Assembly: GCF_035046485.1 (NCBI RefSeq)
Contig: NC_085136.1
Location: 293,299,080-293,363,079, forward strand
From: Aedes albopictus
Lineage: Eukaryota; Arthropoda; Insecta; Diptera; Culicidae
Direction of reading: 5' to 3'
DNA: 64,000 nucleotides
The notes under the pieces are model-generated. The model searched no databases and was not told the DNA's origin. It saw nothing but the letters and a program-made list of their open reading frames with translations. Shown here piece after piece: positions 23,265-32,972 of the stretch (positions are counted from its first letter, which is position 1; each line of letters opens with the position of its first letter). The translations under genes were made by a program, and so were the position numbers.

Positions 23265-24026
23265 CTCTCGGTTTTCCACTTAGGATTTGTCCAGGGATTC
23301 TTTCAAATTTGGATTGACCCAGGAATTCCTCATGGGTTTCTCCTGATGTTCCTGAAAGGATTCTTTCGAAGATTCTCTCAGCCCAGGCATTTCAACCTAG
23401 ATTCGTATATTGATGTCTAACGGGATACCTTTGAGAAGTTTCTCTAGTATCCCGCCAGAGATGCTTCCGGGTATTCTTTCATTGATTTCTCCCGGAATTC
23501 ATTCAGGGATTCCTTGAAAGAGTAATTAATTAAGGCGACTTACTCCGCCAAAGCTCAACTCCTCAATGAGGCAGCATCACACTAACAACCTCGGCATGAT
23601 GCTTGCTATCACTGATGATTGCAAGGGGAATGACACTATCGTTGTTCACGCCCCACAGTCCATAGAGTTTCTTTCGTGATTCCTTTAGGGATCTCCCCTA
23701 GGACTTCCTCCACAAGTTCATTGAGGAATTCTTTTGGGATTTTTGCTGGATTTTCCTGGGATTCGTTCTGGAATTTATTCTGGTATCCGTTTATTGATTT
23801 CTCATAGGATTCCGTTAGGAATTTAAACTGGGATTTCTTTGGAAATTCTTCATGGGTTTTCTTCGAGGATTCTTCCCTGGATTACTTTAAAGATTAATCC
23901 TGGGATTTTTTCTTTGATTTCTCTGAAGCAATACTTTCCAGCATTGCACCAGGGATTCCACCCGCAATTTCTTCGGGGGTTCTCGTGGGATTCTTTTCAA
24001 GATTTTTTCATGAATTTTTCCGAGGC
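23265..24026. repeat. Degenerate GAATTC-type repeat, pyrimidine-rich
   Basis: Units such as GGGATTCCTTGAAAG and AATTCTTTTGGGATTTTTGC. About 23530-23680 does not follow the pattern and is unassigned. Confidence 0.7.
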
Positions 24027-24307
24027 TTCTCTCTCTCTTCTTGGCGTAACGTCCTCACTGGGACAAAGCCTGCTTCTCAGCTTAGTGTTCTATGAGCACT
24101 TCCACAGTTATTAAATGAGAGCTTCCTCTGCCAATGACCATTTTGCATGCGTATATCGTGTGGCAGGCACGAAGATACTCTATGCCCAAGGAAGTCAAGG
24201 AATTTTCCTTTACGAAAAGATCCTGGACCGACCGGGAATCGAACCCGTCACCTTCAGCATGGTCATGCTGAATATCCGTGCGTTTACCGCCTTGGCTATA
24301 TGGGCCC
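24027..24307 (-). mobile_element. tRNA-derived SINE, minus strand
   Basis: The reverse complement starts GGGCCCATATAGCCAAGGCG and carries the B box ACGGGTTCGATTCCCGG, then the body CTGCCACACGATATACGC and AGCAGGCTTTGTCCCAG, ending in GAAGAGAGAG. Same family as 31343-31696. Confidence 0.85.
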
Positions 24308-24424
24308 GCTTGGATATACGGATGTGCTAAATTTCCTGCTTCTAGTGCTTGAAGACAGCTGGCAGAATCGTTGAGTATGAAGGTGTCGGATTTGCAAGTA
24401 ATTACTCTAGTGGTTTGGGCTATA

Positions 24425-24635
24425 ACTGCGTCTTTCCTTGAAAATACCGAACAATGTATGGGAAGACTGGCTCCAACTCATGAAGTAGGTCCGACGACTC
24501 CAAATCCAATTTGTCCACTTGCAAAGAAAGCCATTTATCGTGGTTTTTATATTTGTCGTGGACGTTTTCACAGAAGGTGCTAACCGCAAGCTGAGGAAAC
24601 TGTCCAGCTTTTACCTTTGCTATAACTGTTCAATC
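24425..24635 (-). pseudogene. Unrecognised coding-like stretch
   Basis: About 65 codons are open on the minus strand without an ATG: VIAKVKAGQFPQLAVSTF, then ENVHDKYKNHDKWLSLQVDK and HELEPVFPYIVRYFQGKTQL before a stop. Composition is protein-like, but no family is recognised. Candidates are an old exon or a transposon gene fragment. Confidence 0.25.
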
Positions 24636-24788
24636 GATTTTTGGCCTCTTCCCAGCCAGCAATTTGGTTGCTATATTGAAATTCAAATGATTCGCGATTC
24701 CAATCACGTTAATGATTTCTGGAAAAAAACAAATTATGATTTTACCACGAATGTTGTTGTTTTTCGGATAACCAACCGAAACGGTATG

Positions 24789-25397
24789 TTAGACATACAT
24801 AATGCCTGAAGTTAATAGGCACAATATGTGTTGAAAAATGGAGAAATTGAGTGGAAAAATTGCGAAAAAATCCCCGTAGTTCTGAAGGGGTTTGAACCCA
24901 CGTCTCCCCAAGTTCGCTAGACAGGGCGCGTCAGCCAACTCCGCCACAGAACAAGTATCAACTCTGTGAAGTAGAAAGCCAACTTGAATCCAACGCCCAC
25001 CTCACCCCACGTTCTTTCCTCGCAATTCACCATCTCCTTCGGCCCTTAGATGTCCACTTCCAACACTCTCTGAGCGTGCATACGAACAACAGTGAGAGCA
25101 TGTTATTTTTAGTGTCGAGACTGTTTGCCTATCCACAGCACGTGCTCATCCACAACTTGCGAATGAGACCATCAGTGTGTGTCGGAATGTGGGGTGAGGT
25201 GGGCGTTGGATTCAGGTAGGCTTTCTACTTCACAGAGTTGTTACTTGTTCTGTGGCGGACTTGGTTAACGCGCCCTGTTTAGTGAACTTGGGGAGACGTG
25301 GGTTCAAGCCCCACCAGAACTACGGGAATTTTTCGCAATTTTTCCACTCAATTTGTCCATTTTTGAACACATATTGTGCCTATGAACTTCAGGCATT
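24789..25397. mobile_element. Palindromic element with two inverted tRNA-like modules
   Basis: Left arm 24789-25013 and right arm 25185-25397 are near-identical inverted copies, outer ends CATACATAATGCCTGAAGTT and the inverse of CATACGTAATGCCTGAAGTT. Each arm carries a tRNA-like module of about 78 bp (24890-24955 on minus, 25248-25318 on plus). In the plus module GTTCTG can pair with CAGAAC as acceptor stem, and GTGGG, TTCAAGC, CCCAC form a perfect T arm. The anticodon arm is degraded and the length fits a tRNA with a long variable arm. The spacer of about 170 bp is unique. Confidence 0.75.
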
Positions 25398-25435
25398 ACG
25401 TATGATTTTACCGATTTTCTCCGTCTGAATAGTTG

Positions 25436-25650
25436 GTTTTGTGGCCATGCGGTTAGCGGCGGCAGTCGTCTAGGCGTATCGCAAGCCACGGAGTGTGGGT
25501 TAGATTCCCGTTCCAGTCGGTGGAAACTTTTCGTCAAAAACGAAAAATTCATCACTGGGCCACTGGGTGTTCTGTGTGTTGTCCGTTGTAAGTAATGTGT
25601 TCAGTCTGTGCGGCCTCTGGCTGAAGACGGTGTGAATTGTATTTTTATCT
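25436..25650 (+). mobile_element. tRNA-derived SINE, long-variable-arm type
   Basis: GTGGCCATGCGGTTAGCGG resembles an A-box region and GTGGGTTAGATTCCCGTTCC a B box, separated by a long variable segment as in Ser or Leu tRNAs. CACTGGGTGTTCTGTGTGTT continues as a SINE body. It shares plan and CCACTGGG motif with 56454-56640. Confidence 0.65.
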
Positions 25651-25884
25651 TTTTTTTAATATACGATAATGCTTAATATTATTACGATTATGCGTAGCGA
25701 TATACAATTCAAGATAATGAAATAAAAAAAAAAACAGTAAGGGTTCAGTGGGAATCGAACCTAGGTCCTCTGATTGAGAACTGTTGTGTTATCTCTATTG
25801 GCGACAATGCCAAGTTGAAAGTAGAAGGTTCAAAGTAAATGGCATGAAACGAAAATAAATTAGCAGAATACGGTGCGAGACTTG

Positions 25885-26051
25885 GGGGCCATCCATAAGC
25901 CACGTGGTCATGTTGTGGGGGGAGGGGGGGCTTCGGCCAAAGACCACGGTCCATACAAATTTATTTATTTTTGTATGAACGAAAGACCACGCGGGGGGGA
26001 GGGGGGTTCAGAATCTCCCAAAAAATGACCACGTGGTTTATGGACAGCCCC
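25885..26051. mobile_element. 167-bp MITE, duplication TTG
   Basis: Ends GGGGGCCATCCATAAGCCAC and the inverse of GGGGCTGTCCATAAACCACG. TTG on both sides (25882-25884, 26052-26054). Interior has two G-rich tracts, as in the element at 11113. Confidence 0.85.
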
Positions 26052-26130
26052 TTGTGATGGAAGCGTTGTGGTAGCGCTTTGAGTGGCATCAATAGCGAAG
26101 TGGAAGAGGCTTGGACTTCACATCGTTATT

Positions 26131-27015
26131 GTTGTTGGCCGAAACCCCCTCCCCCCGCGGGGGTTTTTGTTCATACAAAAAAAAAATATAGGAATTGTGG
26201 TCTTGCCCTAAACACCCCCCCCCTAGCATGACCACTAGGGTGGCCCACACTTATATGAAAAACAAAAATTTCTAAAAATGCCAAGTCTTACCTCCTAAAT
26301 CAGTTGTTTTGGACTCCCAGAAGCTACGTTCAAAATTTGAGCGAAATCGGTTAAGCCTAAGGGGGCGCTCAAAACGCTTGAAGTTTGTATGGGAAAACTT
26401 GGCCAAATGTATGCAGGAATTTTAAGTTTCCGAATTTTGCCGCTAGGTGGCGCTGTAAGCGTTCAATAATCAAACCCTTTGGTATTATTGTAGGTCACTA
26501 TATGCCAAATAACTTTGTCGAAGACCGCGAAGTGATCCGACGGCTGTAAAAAAAGTTATACCCTAGGCAAGGTGAGGCAAAGTATTGAGATTTCATTATT
26601 GATATTATTCCTTTACATGTATTGGAAAAATAACAAAAAAGTTTATCCTCACTTTACCTAGGGTATAACTTTTTTCACAGACGTTGGATCACTTTGCGGT
26701 CTTTGACAAAGTTGTTTGGCATATAGTCACCTACAATAATACCAAAGGGTTTGATTATTGAACGCTTACAGCGCCACCTAGCGGCAAAATTCGGAAACTT
26801 AAAATTTCTGCATACATTTGGCCAAGTTTTCCCACACAAACTTCAAGCGTTTTGAGCGCCCCCTTAGGCTCAACCGATTTCGCTCAAATTTTGAACGTAG
26901 CTTCTGGGAGTCCAAAACAACTGATTCAGGAGGTAAGACTTGGCATTTTTCGAAATTTTTGTTTTTCATATAAGTGTGGGCCACCTTAATGACCACGTGT
27001 TTAATAGATGACCCC
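26131..27015. mobile_element. MITE of the same family, split by a foldback element
   Basis: CCGAAACCCCCTCCCC, a GTTCATACAAAA tract and AGCATGACCAC (26131-26235) resemble the interior of the 25885 element. The right end AATGACCACGTG and GATGACCCC (26989-27015) follows after the 749-bp insertion at 26238. The left terminal repeat is lost. Confidence 0.65.
26238..26986. mobile_element. 749-bp foldback element with long near-perfect arms
   Basis: GGGTGGCCCACACTTATATG at the left and its inverse at the right begin arms of about 340 bp that match almost base for base (for example GGGGGCGCTCAAAACGC and its complement, CCGCTAGGTGGCGCTG and its complement). A loop of about 60 bp contains TATTGATATTATTCC. 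TA lies at both outer edges (26236, 26987). No gene. The arms contain ACTTTGTCGAAGACCGCG, shared with other foldbacks here. Confidence 0.88.
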
Positions 27016-27367
27016 TATACGCTTACTCCACCTTTTTCTGGTGGTGATAGCTCCGCACTCATTTTTTGGATCGAGATTCGAGATACGCGGGAAACGTTCT
27101 ACCGTTTGACCCACCTGGGTCTCCCTTTTCAACGCCATATGCCGCTGTGCTATCACAGTGCACGCTGATCATATGGCAGGCCACTCTAAACGCTAATGTT
27201 GACCGCGTGAAGTCATCTGCTGCCTTCCCCGAGTGCGGTGGGAGAGGGAGTTAGGGATGGATACTAGCTTAGTTTAATCTGCATTTTCACTGAATCAATG
27301 GAGACGCACGATTTTCCACTTTACTACTTAACTTATCACTATTTTCTTCGAACTGCAGGGTTCGTTA

Positions 27368-27532
27368 GGGAACGTCCATAAATAACGTCACGCTCTTAGG
27401 GGGGAGGGGGGTTCAGTAAAGTGTGACAACCCATACAAAAATTTCAGAGGTCTCATACAAAAACTGTGACATATAGGGGAGGGGGGGTTTAAAATTGGCA
27501 ATTTTTGCGTGACGTAATTTATGGACGCTCCC
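27368..27532. mobile_element. 165-bp MITE, duplication TTA
   Basis: Ends GGGAACGTCCATAAATAACG and the inverse of GGGAGCGTCCATAAATTACG, flanked by TTA on both sides (27365-27367, 27533-27535). GTGTGACAACCC and CTGTGACATATAGG are inner near-inverse parts. Confidence 0.88.
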
Positions 27533-28329
27533 TTACTTGTAAACTCCAGTCTTTTCGCTACTGAATACCGTCAAATGGGGACGCACTATCTGCACTTCTG
27601 AAGTATGATACCCTGGTATCGGTCTCACTTTGTGACACGATAGTCACTGTTACGTTATACGTGTAACACGGGTTTTACCGCCGCGGGGCGTAGCGCTAGA
27701 AAGTTTTTCGCCGGGAGGCGTAGTTCTACTTTCACTAGGGAAATAAAAAAAACTTCCGAACACAGAACTAATGTTATCTTCGGCTGCTCAACGTGAACTG
27801 CCTTGGGATTACTTCTAGAAATTCTTGATGGGATTCCCCCTATTACATATTCTAGATGGGATTCATCCGGCAATCTCTGCTGTACATTCTCTAGGGATTC
27901 CTTCAGAAACTAACACAGAGATTTTTTCCTGGGAATTCCTATAGAAATTCCTGCAGGAATTCCTCTTCGTATTCTTACTGGGAATCATCTGAAGAGAAGA
28001 GAATTGAGAATTTCTGATGGGATTGTTCCTGGGAGGCTGCTGAGATTTTTCCAGCATTCGTAGTGGGAATCTTCCAAAAAGTATTGCTGGGCTTCCTTAG
28101 CTATTTCTGCTGGAAATATTCCAGGGATTTGAGAGCAATAACTGTATTTCTGCAGTATCTCGGAATGCTTAAGATGTTCCAGCAGGAATGGTTGAAGCTG
28201 TCCTGGTAGGAGTTTCTTGAGAATTTCTCGAAGTATTCCGATAAGAATTCCTAGAGAAATCCTTGCAAAAATTCCTAAAGAAAGTATCGGTGCAATTTCT
28301 GGAGGAATCCTTGGAGAAATACATGGAGG

Positions 28330-28732
28330 CAGGGATGGGAACACTCACTTGCAGAGAGTTACACTCACTTGATGTTTTCTGAGCTCAGAAGCGTGCAATC
28401 AATAAATGGTGTATGGACGACTTTTGCCTTGTGCTTTTGTCTAAAAGTTTACTGAATAGAGTAGGTGTCGCACACGCATATCAAAGTCGTTACAGAGCTG
28501 TGAAAGCGACTCTCCGCGAGGTGAGTGTAATTTACATTCACCTCGTGGAGAGTTGCCTTCGCAACTCCTTCACGACTTCGGTATGCGTGTGCGACCCCAA
28601 CTCTATTAGGCAAACTTTTAGACTAAACCACAAGGCAAAAGTGTTCCATACACCATTTATTGATTGCACGCTTCTGAGCTGAGAAAACATCAAGTGAGTG
28701 TAACTCTCTGTAAGTGAGTGTTCCCATCCTTG
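28330..28732. mobile_element. Palindromic hAT-like element 1
   Basis: Ends CAGGGATGGGAACACTCACT and the inverse of CAAGGATGGGAACACTCACT. CATGGAGG lies on both sides (28322-28329, 28733-28740), an 8-bp duplication. The two halves are inverted copies over nearly the full 403 bp, meeting near GAGGTGAGTGTAATTTACAT. Members at 30091 and 59905 share the layout. Confidence 0.92.
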
Positions 28733-29156
28733 CATGGAGGAATCCTCGCAGAAACCTATTAGGCATTCTTGGAGGAATTCCGAGAGGATTTTTCAAAATA
28801 TTTGTTAAACAATGTTTCTTGGAACTCCTCTTGGAATTCTTCTAGGAATGCTTGCTGGGGCTCCTCTGAAAATTTCCTCCTGGGTTCACTCAAGGAAGTC
28901 TTATGGAAGATTTTCCAGAAATTTCTGTAATGATCATTTCGGAGTTTTCTTCAAGCAATTGTCTTGGAAAATCGGTTGAAATACACCCAGCCCTGTCGTC
29001 CCCCCTTAGTCACGGTTAGTCGACGACTGAAGAGCTTTATTTTTAAGTCAAAAAATATTTTTTTCAAAATAACCGTGTAAAATGGTTAATGTGATTATTA
29101 CCATCACTCACGTGGTGCACATTTTCAAAAAAAAAAAAAATCACTTCACTTCACTT

Positions 29157-29324
29157 CACGACCACCCCCTCAGGAAGCAACACGCAATAAAACGTTATTT
29201 TTGACCATTTTGAGAGTTCAGTGTTAACGCCCTGACCATACCAGATTGAGTGTAAATGGGATTTGACAAAATTCGGTACCCACGACCACCCCCTCAGGAA
29301 GAAAAATTGAATAAAACGTTATTT
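29157..29324 (+). repeat. Direct repeat, CACGACCACCCCCTCAGGAA
   Basis: CACGACCACCCCCTCAGGAA followed by AATAAAACGTTATTT occurs at 29157 and again at 29280, 123 bp apart, with about 60 bp of similarity each. This could be two tandem units of a larger repeat. Confidence 0.7.
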
Positions 29325-30090
29325 GAGAGCATTTTGGGCAATTCAAATTGACAAAAAAATTAGACCAGTAATTACAGCTGCAATTCCAGCAGGAGCTCCC
29401 ACTATAATTTTATCGGGAATTCTTGCTAAGATTTCTCAAGCATTTTTAGCAATACTTCCAATTATTTCTGTTGGGAGGAGTTCCAGAAGGATTCCTTAAA
29501 TGTTTTGTATGGGACACACAGAAATAAAACCTGAACCAATTGCTACCTGAAATGTCTAGAGGAATCCAGTAGCAATCCTGGAGAAATCCCAGCAGCAGAT
29601 CTTAAAATAATCAGTAGAAATACAAAACTTCTTAAAAAATCCATGGATTGAAGCAGCGAGAATAACAGGAAGAATACCAGCAAGAATTTTTAGTAATGAT
29701 ACCAGTAGATTCTTCAACAAATCCTTGCGGAAGAAACCGTTGAGGTATCTCAAGAAGAATTTCTGGAGCAATTTCCGAAATAATTCCTGTTAAATTTCTA
29801 AAATTTTCATTGGATTTGAAGATATTGTTTAAGTAATCATTAGAAGAATTTTTGTGGGCCAGAAGGAACTCATGAAGAAGTTTTTCGATAAATCGCTGGA
29901 TTCTTAGAGAATGCCCTGGATGAATCGTAGGAGAAATTCCTGGAGGAATTCTTGAAGTTATTTCTTCTGCAATCCCAATAGGAATTTCTAGAATCTCTAG
30001 GGTTCGTTGCACCACCCCTCATGGCCGCTGAATGGGTGGTAACCAGTCCCTATGGTGAAGGGATTTCTAACTACGGTTTGTAGTTTAATG

Positions 30091-30479
30091 CAGTGTTGCG
30101 AATACTCACTTGCGAAAATTAATACTCACTTGCTGCTATCTGAGTTTCGAAGCATGTTATCAAAAAACGGTTTGAATGACTTTTACAGTTTAGTTTTATC
30201 TAAAAGTTTGTGAAATAAAGTAGAGGTCCCACACGCATACCGAAGTCGTTAGACAGCTGTGAGCACGAGGTGAGTATGAATTATACTCATTTTACTCACC
30301 TCGTGCTCACAGCTCTCTCATGACTTTGGTATACGTGTGAGACTCTTAGTTTATTCGGCAAAATTTTAGGTAACACTACAATCTAAATGTCCTTCATACA
30401 CCGTTTTTTGCTAACGTGCTTCTGAACTGAGATAGAAGCTATTGAGTATAACTCTTGCAAGTGAGTATTCGCAACACTG
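30091..30479. mobile_element. Palindromic hAT-like element 2
   Basis: Ends CAGTGTTGCGAATACTCACT and the inverse. GTTTAATG lies on both sides (30083-30090, 30480-30487). The halves are inverted copies meeting near CGAGGTGAGTATGAATTATA. More diverged from the 28330 and 59905 elements than those are from each other. Confidence 0.92.
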
Positions 30480-30626
30480 GTTTAATGATGGTTGCTATTT
30501 AGAGGGAGGTTTAAGTTGAGTGGAACCTACTCATTACCTACCATTTAACATGTCAACAATCCACGTAGCATAAATCACAAAATTCTCGGTAACACTCATG
30601 ACACAAAATCACTAATGTACGTATTC

Positions 30627-30722
30627 CCGGTCGGTCCCGATACTTTTCGTAATGGAAATTTACTTGATTTCCTCGGGCATAAAGTATCTTCTTGCATGCC
30701 ACACGATATACGCATACAAAAT
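30627..30722 (+). mobile_element. SINE fragment
   Basis: CCCGGTCGGTCCCGATACTT, TTGATTTCCTCGGGCATAAA, then GCCACACGATATACGCATAC match the middle of the SINE at 31343-31696 with several differences. It stops where the palindrome at 30723 starts. Confidence 0.65.
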
Positions 30723-30953
30723 TGTTTTATTATTTACCCGACGTTTCGACACCGAGAAAATGTCTTCCTCAAAGGGAAAACATATATTAATGTTTTTGGT
30801 CAAATGTTTTGTCTAACTTCAACTGTCAACTGTGTGTTTTGTGTCGTTTTTAGTAGGAAGTAAAACAACATATTTGACCAAAACATTAATATTAATTTTC
30901 CCCCTGAGGAAGACACTATCTCCGTGTCGAAACGTCAGGTGAATAATAAAACT
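30723..30953. mobile_element. Palindromic MITE, GTTTTATTATTTACCCGACG ends
   Basis: GTTTTATTATTTACCCGACG with TTTCGACACCGAGAAAATG at the left is inverted at the right (CCGTGTCGAAACGTCAGG, GAATAATAAAAC). Inner parts ATATTAATGTTTTTGGTCAA and TTGACCAAAACATTAATAT also pair. Confidence 0.7.
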
Positions 30954-31342
30954 CGTTTTTTGAAGCCTCCATTTCTCCATTTCTAACAGCAATAAATGTA
31001 AAATATTGACACAAAAGACTTTGCTTCTTCAGAACTATCGTTCAAAATTTGTCTATTTTCATGGTCGAATATTAGCACATTGATGTGTGCAGGTACTCTT
31101 CGATATAACCTACAAATAAATTTTCTCTTCGTATGTTATACCGAAGTGTACGTTATATCAAAGCATAAAACAAAATATTGTTTAAGCTAATGTTGATGAG
31201 TGCGACATAAAATTAATCCCAAATAATGATTTCGGTTAAATTGACAAAATCAATAATGACAAACCTGAGTTATCAAAAAAGTCAATTCGTTCGTTGTTCG
31301 ACATTGGTTTGAGTGATTGTGTAGTTTATCAGGGGCTTATTA

Positions 31343-31612
31343 GTTAGGGCCCATATAGCCGAGGCGGTAAACGCACGGGTATTCAGCATGACCATGCTGA
31401 GGGTGACGGGTTCGATTCCCGTTCGGTCCAGGATCTTTTCGTATAGGAAATTTCCTTGACTTCCTTGGGCATAGAGTATCTTCGTGCCTGCCACACGATA
31501 TACGCATGCAAAATGGTCATTGGCAGAGGAAGCTCTCAGTTAATAACTGTGGAAGTGCTCATAGAACACTAAGCTGAGAAGCAGGCTTTGTCCTAACGAG
31601 GACGTTACGCCA

Positions 31613-31696
<84 letters not shown>
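31343..31696 (+). mobile_element. tRNA-derived SINE with (GA)n tail
   Basis: Head GGGCCCATATAGCCGAGGCG and B box GACGGGTTCGATTCCCG, body TCTTCGTGCCTGCCACACGA, AATGGTCATTGGCAGAGG, AGCAGGCTTTGTCC, then a pure GA tract. GGGCTTATTA lies on both sides (31333-31342, 31697-31706). Fullest copy of a family with pieces at 16090, 24027 and 30627. Confidence 0.88.

Positions 31697-31697
<1 letters not shown>
31614..31697 (+). repeat. (GA)n microsatellite, about 42 units
   Basis: Uninterrupted GA dinucleotides at the SINE 3' end. The purity suggests a recent insertion or recent expansion. Confidence 0.95.
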
Positions 31698-31699
<2 letters not shown>

Positions 31700-31814
31700 C
31701 TTATTACTGGAAAAATTTATTTATTTTTTCAATCTTTTACGTAATATCGAAGGACAATGAACGTTAAATCGAATTCGCTATTTCGAGGGTACGTTGTATC
31801 GAGGATTACCTGTA

Positions 31815-32390
31815 ATATTGGCAAATATGCTTATGAAATTGATGTAGTTGATTCAATAACGCAATAAAATAACACGAATATCTGGCTAAAAGTTTTAAAT
31901 ATAAAATATATGTTTCAGCGAAGTTATGTCTACTATGTTTCTTCTATAATTGAAGGCCTCTTATCCATCGAAATTCCACTTTCTAAGAGCTTATTGTATG
32001 TCGCCTTTTCTTCTGTATTTGATACTTTGGTGGTCTCTCTTCCTCTTGCTTTCTAAAAATGGATGGCAAATTTCTAAAACCTAGATGGAGAGTAACATTG
32101 GACAACCATTGGCATTTTTTGGCACTCGAACACGTACATTCTTCAATAGCTAAATTAGGCGGTTCGGAATTTGTCAGAAACTCACTCATCACTCTGTCAA
32201 GATGTTGATGTGTGAAAGAACTCTCACTAATCAATCATCCGCTGTTTCATCAGTGACCCATTTTTAGCATTCCGTCCATTTTCAATCTCCTTCCGAACAC
32301 CTTCTCAATCATGCTTCCATCAAATGTGCTTTGTGCCGACGAACAAAATTGTCCTTCCCATTTCCGATTTCCGTTCCATAGTTCGTTTAA
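31815..32390. other. Unassigned DNA upstream of the host exon
   Basis: No element ends seen. GC content rises toward 32300. Probably intron or 5' flank of the gene represented by the exon at 32515. Confidence 0.45.
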
Positions 32391-32514
32391 GTTCGCCAAC
32401 ACACATCTCAACACACCCGAAAGGAAACGAAAAAAAAGCGTAGAAAAAGCACAGTCACCCACCCATCCACCCTAGTTGAGAGCCTAATCCTCCACTTTTC
32501 CGTGCCTCTCCAAG

Positions 32515-32967
32515 ATTCGAGCCAAAAGCAGCAGAACCGTCGTGGCGGCATCTGCATAGTGATCAACAACGACAACGTGGTCCACGCCACCGACACGGAC
32601 ACGGACTTCGACGAGCACGATGACGCCATGGGTCCGGGAAAGGGCTATCCACGCCAGCAACGGTCGGACCCCTGCGAATGTGGATCCCGCGGTGTGCACC
32701 ATGACGACGGATCGGGTGCGGCCAGTTGTCGGCACAACAAGTTCCGCAAGATCAAATGCCTGTGGAATCACTTCAAGCGGCACGGTTTCCTGCGGCGAAG
32801 AGGAGACGCGGCCCAGCTGAGACGTCGCAACGAACCGTGCGATTGGGTTCCGAGGGGTGGACGCAGCAGCTGCGACGACGGGGGCTCCTCGATGGCTAGG
32901 CTCACGGTACCGACGGGCATTGGTGGCCGCTTTGGCAGTCGTTGTAGCAGTGTTGGTTGTGGGGAAG
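32515..32967 (+). CDS. Putative internal or 5' exon of a host gene, function unknown
   Basis: This is the only stretch with host-gene character. The frame is open from 32391 to the stop at 32970-32972; a pyrimidine-rich tract ending CTCTCCAAG at 32514 suggests a splice acceptor, and AAG then GTTAGT at 32968 a donor, so the in-frame TAG falls in the intron. Codons favour G or C at the third position (for example AAC GAC AAC GTG GTC CAC GCC ACC GAC), unlike the AT-rich surroundings. The peptide starts with RRGGICIVINNDNVVHATDT, then an acidic DTDFDEHDD, a basic segment KFRKIKCLWNHFKRHGFLRR and nine Cys residues in scattered positions; no transmembrane segment. I do not recognise the protein. 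Other frames of the same DNA are also open, which is expected at high GC. Exon status is good inference; boundaries are less certain. Confidence 0.62.
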
Positions 32968-32972
32968 GTTAG

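Larger units (their letters stand above)
27790..30010. repeat. Degenerate GAATTC-type repeat with insertions
   Basis: Pyrimidine-rich units (ATTCCTGCAGGAATTCC) in about 27790-28000 pass to purine-rich ones; similar units occupy 28741-28980 and 29360-30010. A palindromic element lies at 28330-28732. About 28985-29350 is different and holds a duplicated segment. Confidence 0.7.
31090..31812. mobile_element. pogo-like non-autonomous element, split by a SINE
   Basis: Left end CAGGTACTCTTCGATATAAC and right end inverse of CAGGTAATCCTCGATACAAC, similar to pogo/Tigger ends. TA follows the right end; the left neighbour is TG, probably a decayed TA. TCGATATTACGT and TTACGTTATATC-like motifs recur inside. 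A SINE with its own duplication lies inside. Confidence 0.7.

Noticed and set aside
31343..31425. Possible genuine tRNA gene
   Set aside because: It continues into a SINE body shared with three other loci in this window and has a flanking duplication.
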